From contig JAEUOR010000070.1 in NCBI GenBank assembly GCA_016790635.1, positions 62,001-126,000 of the forward strand: 64,000 nt of DNA. The letters run 5' to 3'. Below the pieces are notes generated by a model that saw only the letters and a list, made by a program, of their open reading frames with translations, ran no database searches and had not been told where the DNA came from. Shown here one piece after another: positions 62,595 to 64,000 of this stretch (position 1 is its first letter; each line of letters begins with the position of its first letter). The position numbers and the translations under genes are program-made. Source of the stretch: Burkholderiales bacterium (GTDB taxonomy: Bacteria; Pseudomonadota; Gammaproteobacteria; Burkholderiales; JAEUOS01).

Positions 62595-63829
62595 AACGCG
62601 GCACCGTCTTGTGGTTGGTCGTGATTCTCGTGCTCGGAATCGGCGGCGTGCTCGCGTACAAACGCGTGGTCGCGAAACGCGCGGCCGCGGCAGCGCCAGC
62701 GCCCGCCGCGGGCAAGGTCACGACCGCCGCGCCCAGCGTGATCGAATTGAGCCCTGCCGACCTGGGGGTGGCCGAGACCCGCGCGGTGCGCCGCGAGTTG
62801 CCGCTGACCGGACAACTGCGGCCGATCCACCAGGCAAGCGTGCGCGCCAAGGTCGGCGGCGACATCGTCGAGATGCGCGTGCGCGAAGGCGAGACCGTCA
62901 AGGCGGGCCAGGTGCTGGCGCGCATCGACCCGGCCGAGTTCCAGGCGCGCCTGGATGAGCGCCTGGCAACACTGGCTGCCAGCAAGGCGACCTGGGAAAA
63001 CAACGAGCGCACGCGCAAGAACAACGAGGAACTCCTGCGCAAGAACTTCATTTCCCAGCAGGCCTACGACAACACGCTGGCCAATGCCGACGTCGCGCGC
63101 GCCCAGGTGAAGGCCGCCGAGGCCAACGTCGTGCTGGCGCGCAAGGCCCTCGAGGACGCGGTCGTGCTCGCGCCGTGGGCGGGGCTGGTGTCCGAACGCC
63201 TGGCCCAGGTCGGCGACAAGGCTTCTCCGGACATGCGCCTGTTGACACTGGTCGACCTGACGCGCATGGACATCGAGGCGGCCGTGCCCGCCGGCGACAT
63301 CCCCGAGGTCGCGCGGGGGCAGGAGGTCACGCTCAAGGTCGACGGATTCGATGCGCGTGTCTTCAAGGGACGCATCGCGCGCATCGCGCCGCAGGCGGCC
63401 GCCGGGTCACGTTCGATCATGGTCTATGTCGAGATCGCCAACGCCGATCTGACGCTCAAGGGCGGCATGTTCGCCAAGGGCGCGCTGACACTGGCAAACC
63501 TGGCTGCGGTCACCGCCGTGCCGGTCACCGCGCTGCGCGAGGAGCGCGGCGAGACCGTGATCTACGCGCTCGACGGCGAGCGCCTCGCACGCCTGCCGGT
63601 CAAGGTCGGTGCGCGCAACGAGGAGGAGGCCTGGGCCGAGATCACCGAAGGCGTCAAGCCTGGCACACGCATCGTCAAGACCAACCTGGGAGCCTTGACA
63701 CCGGGGCTGCCCGTGAAGGTCACGGGCGCTCCGGCGCCCCCCCAGCCGGCGACCGGGGGCGTTGCCGCGCCAACCGGCGCCAGGCCGGAGACACCTTCCG
63801 CAGCGCCATCCGGCGGCGCGGCGCGCTAG
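62591..63829 (+). CDS. RND efflux periplasmic adaptor (membrane fusion protein)
   Basis: A 412-residue membrane fusion protein: one N-terminal membrane helix (LWLVVILVLGIGGVLAY), a lipoyl-like half VRAKVGGDIVEMRVREGETVKAGQVLARIDP (cut to core), a helical hairpin, and a beta-barrel ending in LREERGETVIYALDG. The proline-rich C-terminal tail is low complexity. It joins the inner-membrane pump to an outer-membrane channel not encoded in the window. It follows the TetR gene and precedes the pump by 7 bp. Confidence 0.93.
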   Translation: MKRGTVLWLVVILVLGIGGVLAYKRVVAKRAAAAAPAPAAGKVTTAAPSVIELSPADLGVAETRAVRRELPLTGQLRPIHQASVRAKVGGDIVEMRVREGETVKAGQVLARIDPAEFQARLDERLATLAASKATWENNERTRKNNEELLRKNFISQQAYDNTLANADVARAQVKAAEANVVLARKALEDAVVLAPWAGLVSERLAQVGDKASPDMRLLTLVDLTRMDIEAAVPAGDIPEVARGQEVTLKVDGFDARVFKGRIARIAPQAAAGSRSIMVYVEIANADLTLKGGMFAKGALTLANLAAVTAVPVTALREERGETVIYALDGERLARLPVKVGARNEEEAWAEITEGVKPGTRIVKTNLGALTPGLPVKVTGAPAPPQPATGGVAAPTGARPETPSAAPSGGAAR

Positions 63830-63836
63830 GGCGACC

Positions 63837-64000
63837 ATGTTCTTCACCCGCATCAGCATCGCCAACCCGGTGCTGGCGACCATGATGATGGCCGCGCTGG
63901 TGGTGCTGGGCATCTTTTCCTACCAGCGTCTGCGCGTCGACCAGTTCCCGGACATCAATTTCCCGATCGTCGTCGTCACCACCGAATATCCGGGCGCCTC
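63837..64000 (+). CDS. RND efflux pump inner-membrane protein, 3' end outside window
   Basis: Only the first 54 residues are visible: FFTRISIANPVLATMMMAALV, cut to core, then DQFPDINFPIVVVTTEYPGA. These are the first transmembrane helix and the start of the porter domain of HAE1/AcrB-type transporters. It follows the adaptor by 7 bp and completes the efflux operon. Substrate class cannot be judged from this fragment. Confidence 0.93.
   Translation, partial: MFFTRISIANPVLATMMMAALVVLGIFSYQRLRVDQFPDINFPIVVVTTEYPGA

Overview
The window is dense, very GC-rich chromosomal DNA with short intergenic gaps and many ATGA or GTGA overlaps. It looks like a betaproteobacterium, most likely order Burkholderiales. 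The block tkt-gap-pgk-pyk followed by fba-purC-purE-purK-sua5 is a typical betaproteobacterial arrangement. The window also carries three orphan Bug/TctC solute receptors and a TctD/TctE-type two-component pair, which are typical of Bordetella- and Comamonas-like genomes. The family cannot be fixed from the sequence alone. No insertion sequence, prophage or CRISPR array was seen.

Layout. 1-5452: end of a PLP dehydratase, a membrane protein fused to a spermidine-synthase-like domain, a 12-bp tandem repeat, and the response regulator/sensor pair. 5597-5672: tRNA-Phe. 5793-8849: lyase, Bug receptor and class III CoA-transferase in one operon, followed by a decayed GyrI-like gene and 576 bp without a recognisable gene. 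9686-13811: an orphan FccB-like flavoprotein, then modABC. 14449-18530: a TRAP transporter with an OsmC protein and a hydratase. 18614-22304: arylsulfotransferase-like protein, LysR regulator, quinone oxidoreductase and isochorismatase-like hydrolase. 22329-29399: an IclR regulator, a Bug receptor, two enolase-superfamily enzymes (one close to L-rhamnonate dehydratase), a thioesterase, a class II aldolase and a MetE-like protein, suggesting acid-sugar or small organic acid catabolism. 29495-45661: purine and lower glycolysis genes, interrupted by a ten-gene cassette (34338-39907) centred on an ECF42-type sigma factor with its DGPF-motif partner.

45773-52447: rsmE, a YidB-like protein and a small secreted protein, then a tight minus-strand operon of patatin lipase, secreted barnase-type RNase, barstar inhibitor, sensor kinase and REC-PAS-GGDEF protein. 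52613-58560: two unknown small proteins and a partner-switching set (RsbW-like kinase, STAS protein, CHASE2-PP2C phosphatase, metallo-beta-lactamase-fold protein) placed around a FecR-domain protein and an OmpA-like lipoprotein. 58591-60660: thiC under a TPP riboswitch. 60758-64000: a third orphan Bug receptor with its terminator, then a TetR regulator with a perfect palindromic operator in front of an RND efflux operon that runs off the window.

The most interesting parts are the ECF42 cassette, with a visible TGTCGA-N17-CGAC promoter, lodged inside the glycolysis/purine block; the CHASE2-PP2C partner switch lying directly behind riboswitch-controlled thiC; the lipase-RNase-barstar-kinase-diguanylate cyclase operon; and several clean palindromic operators with no assigned regulator.
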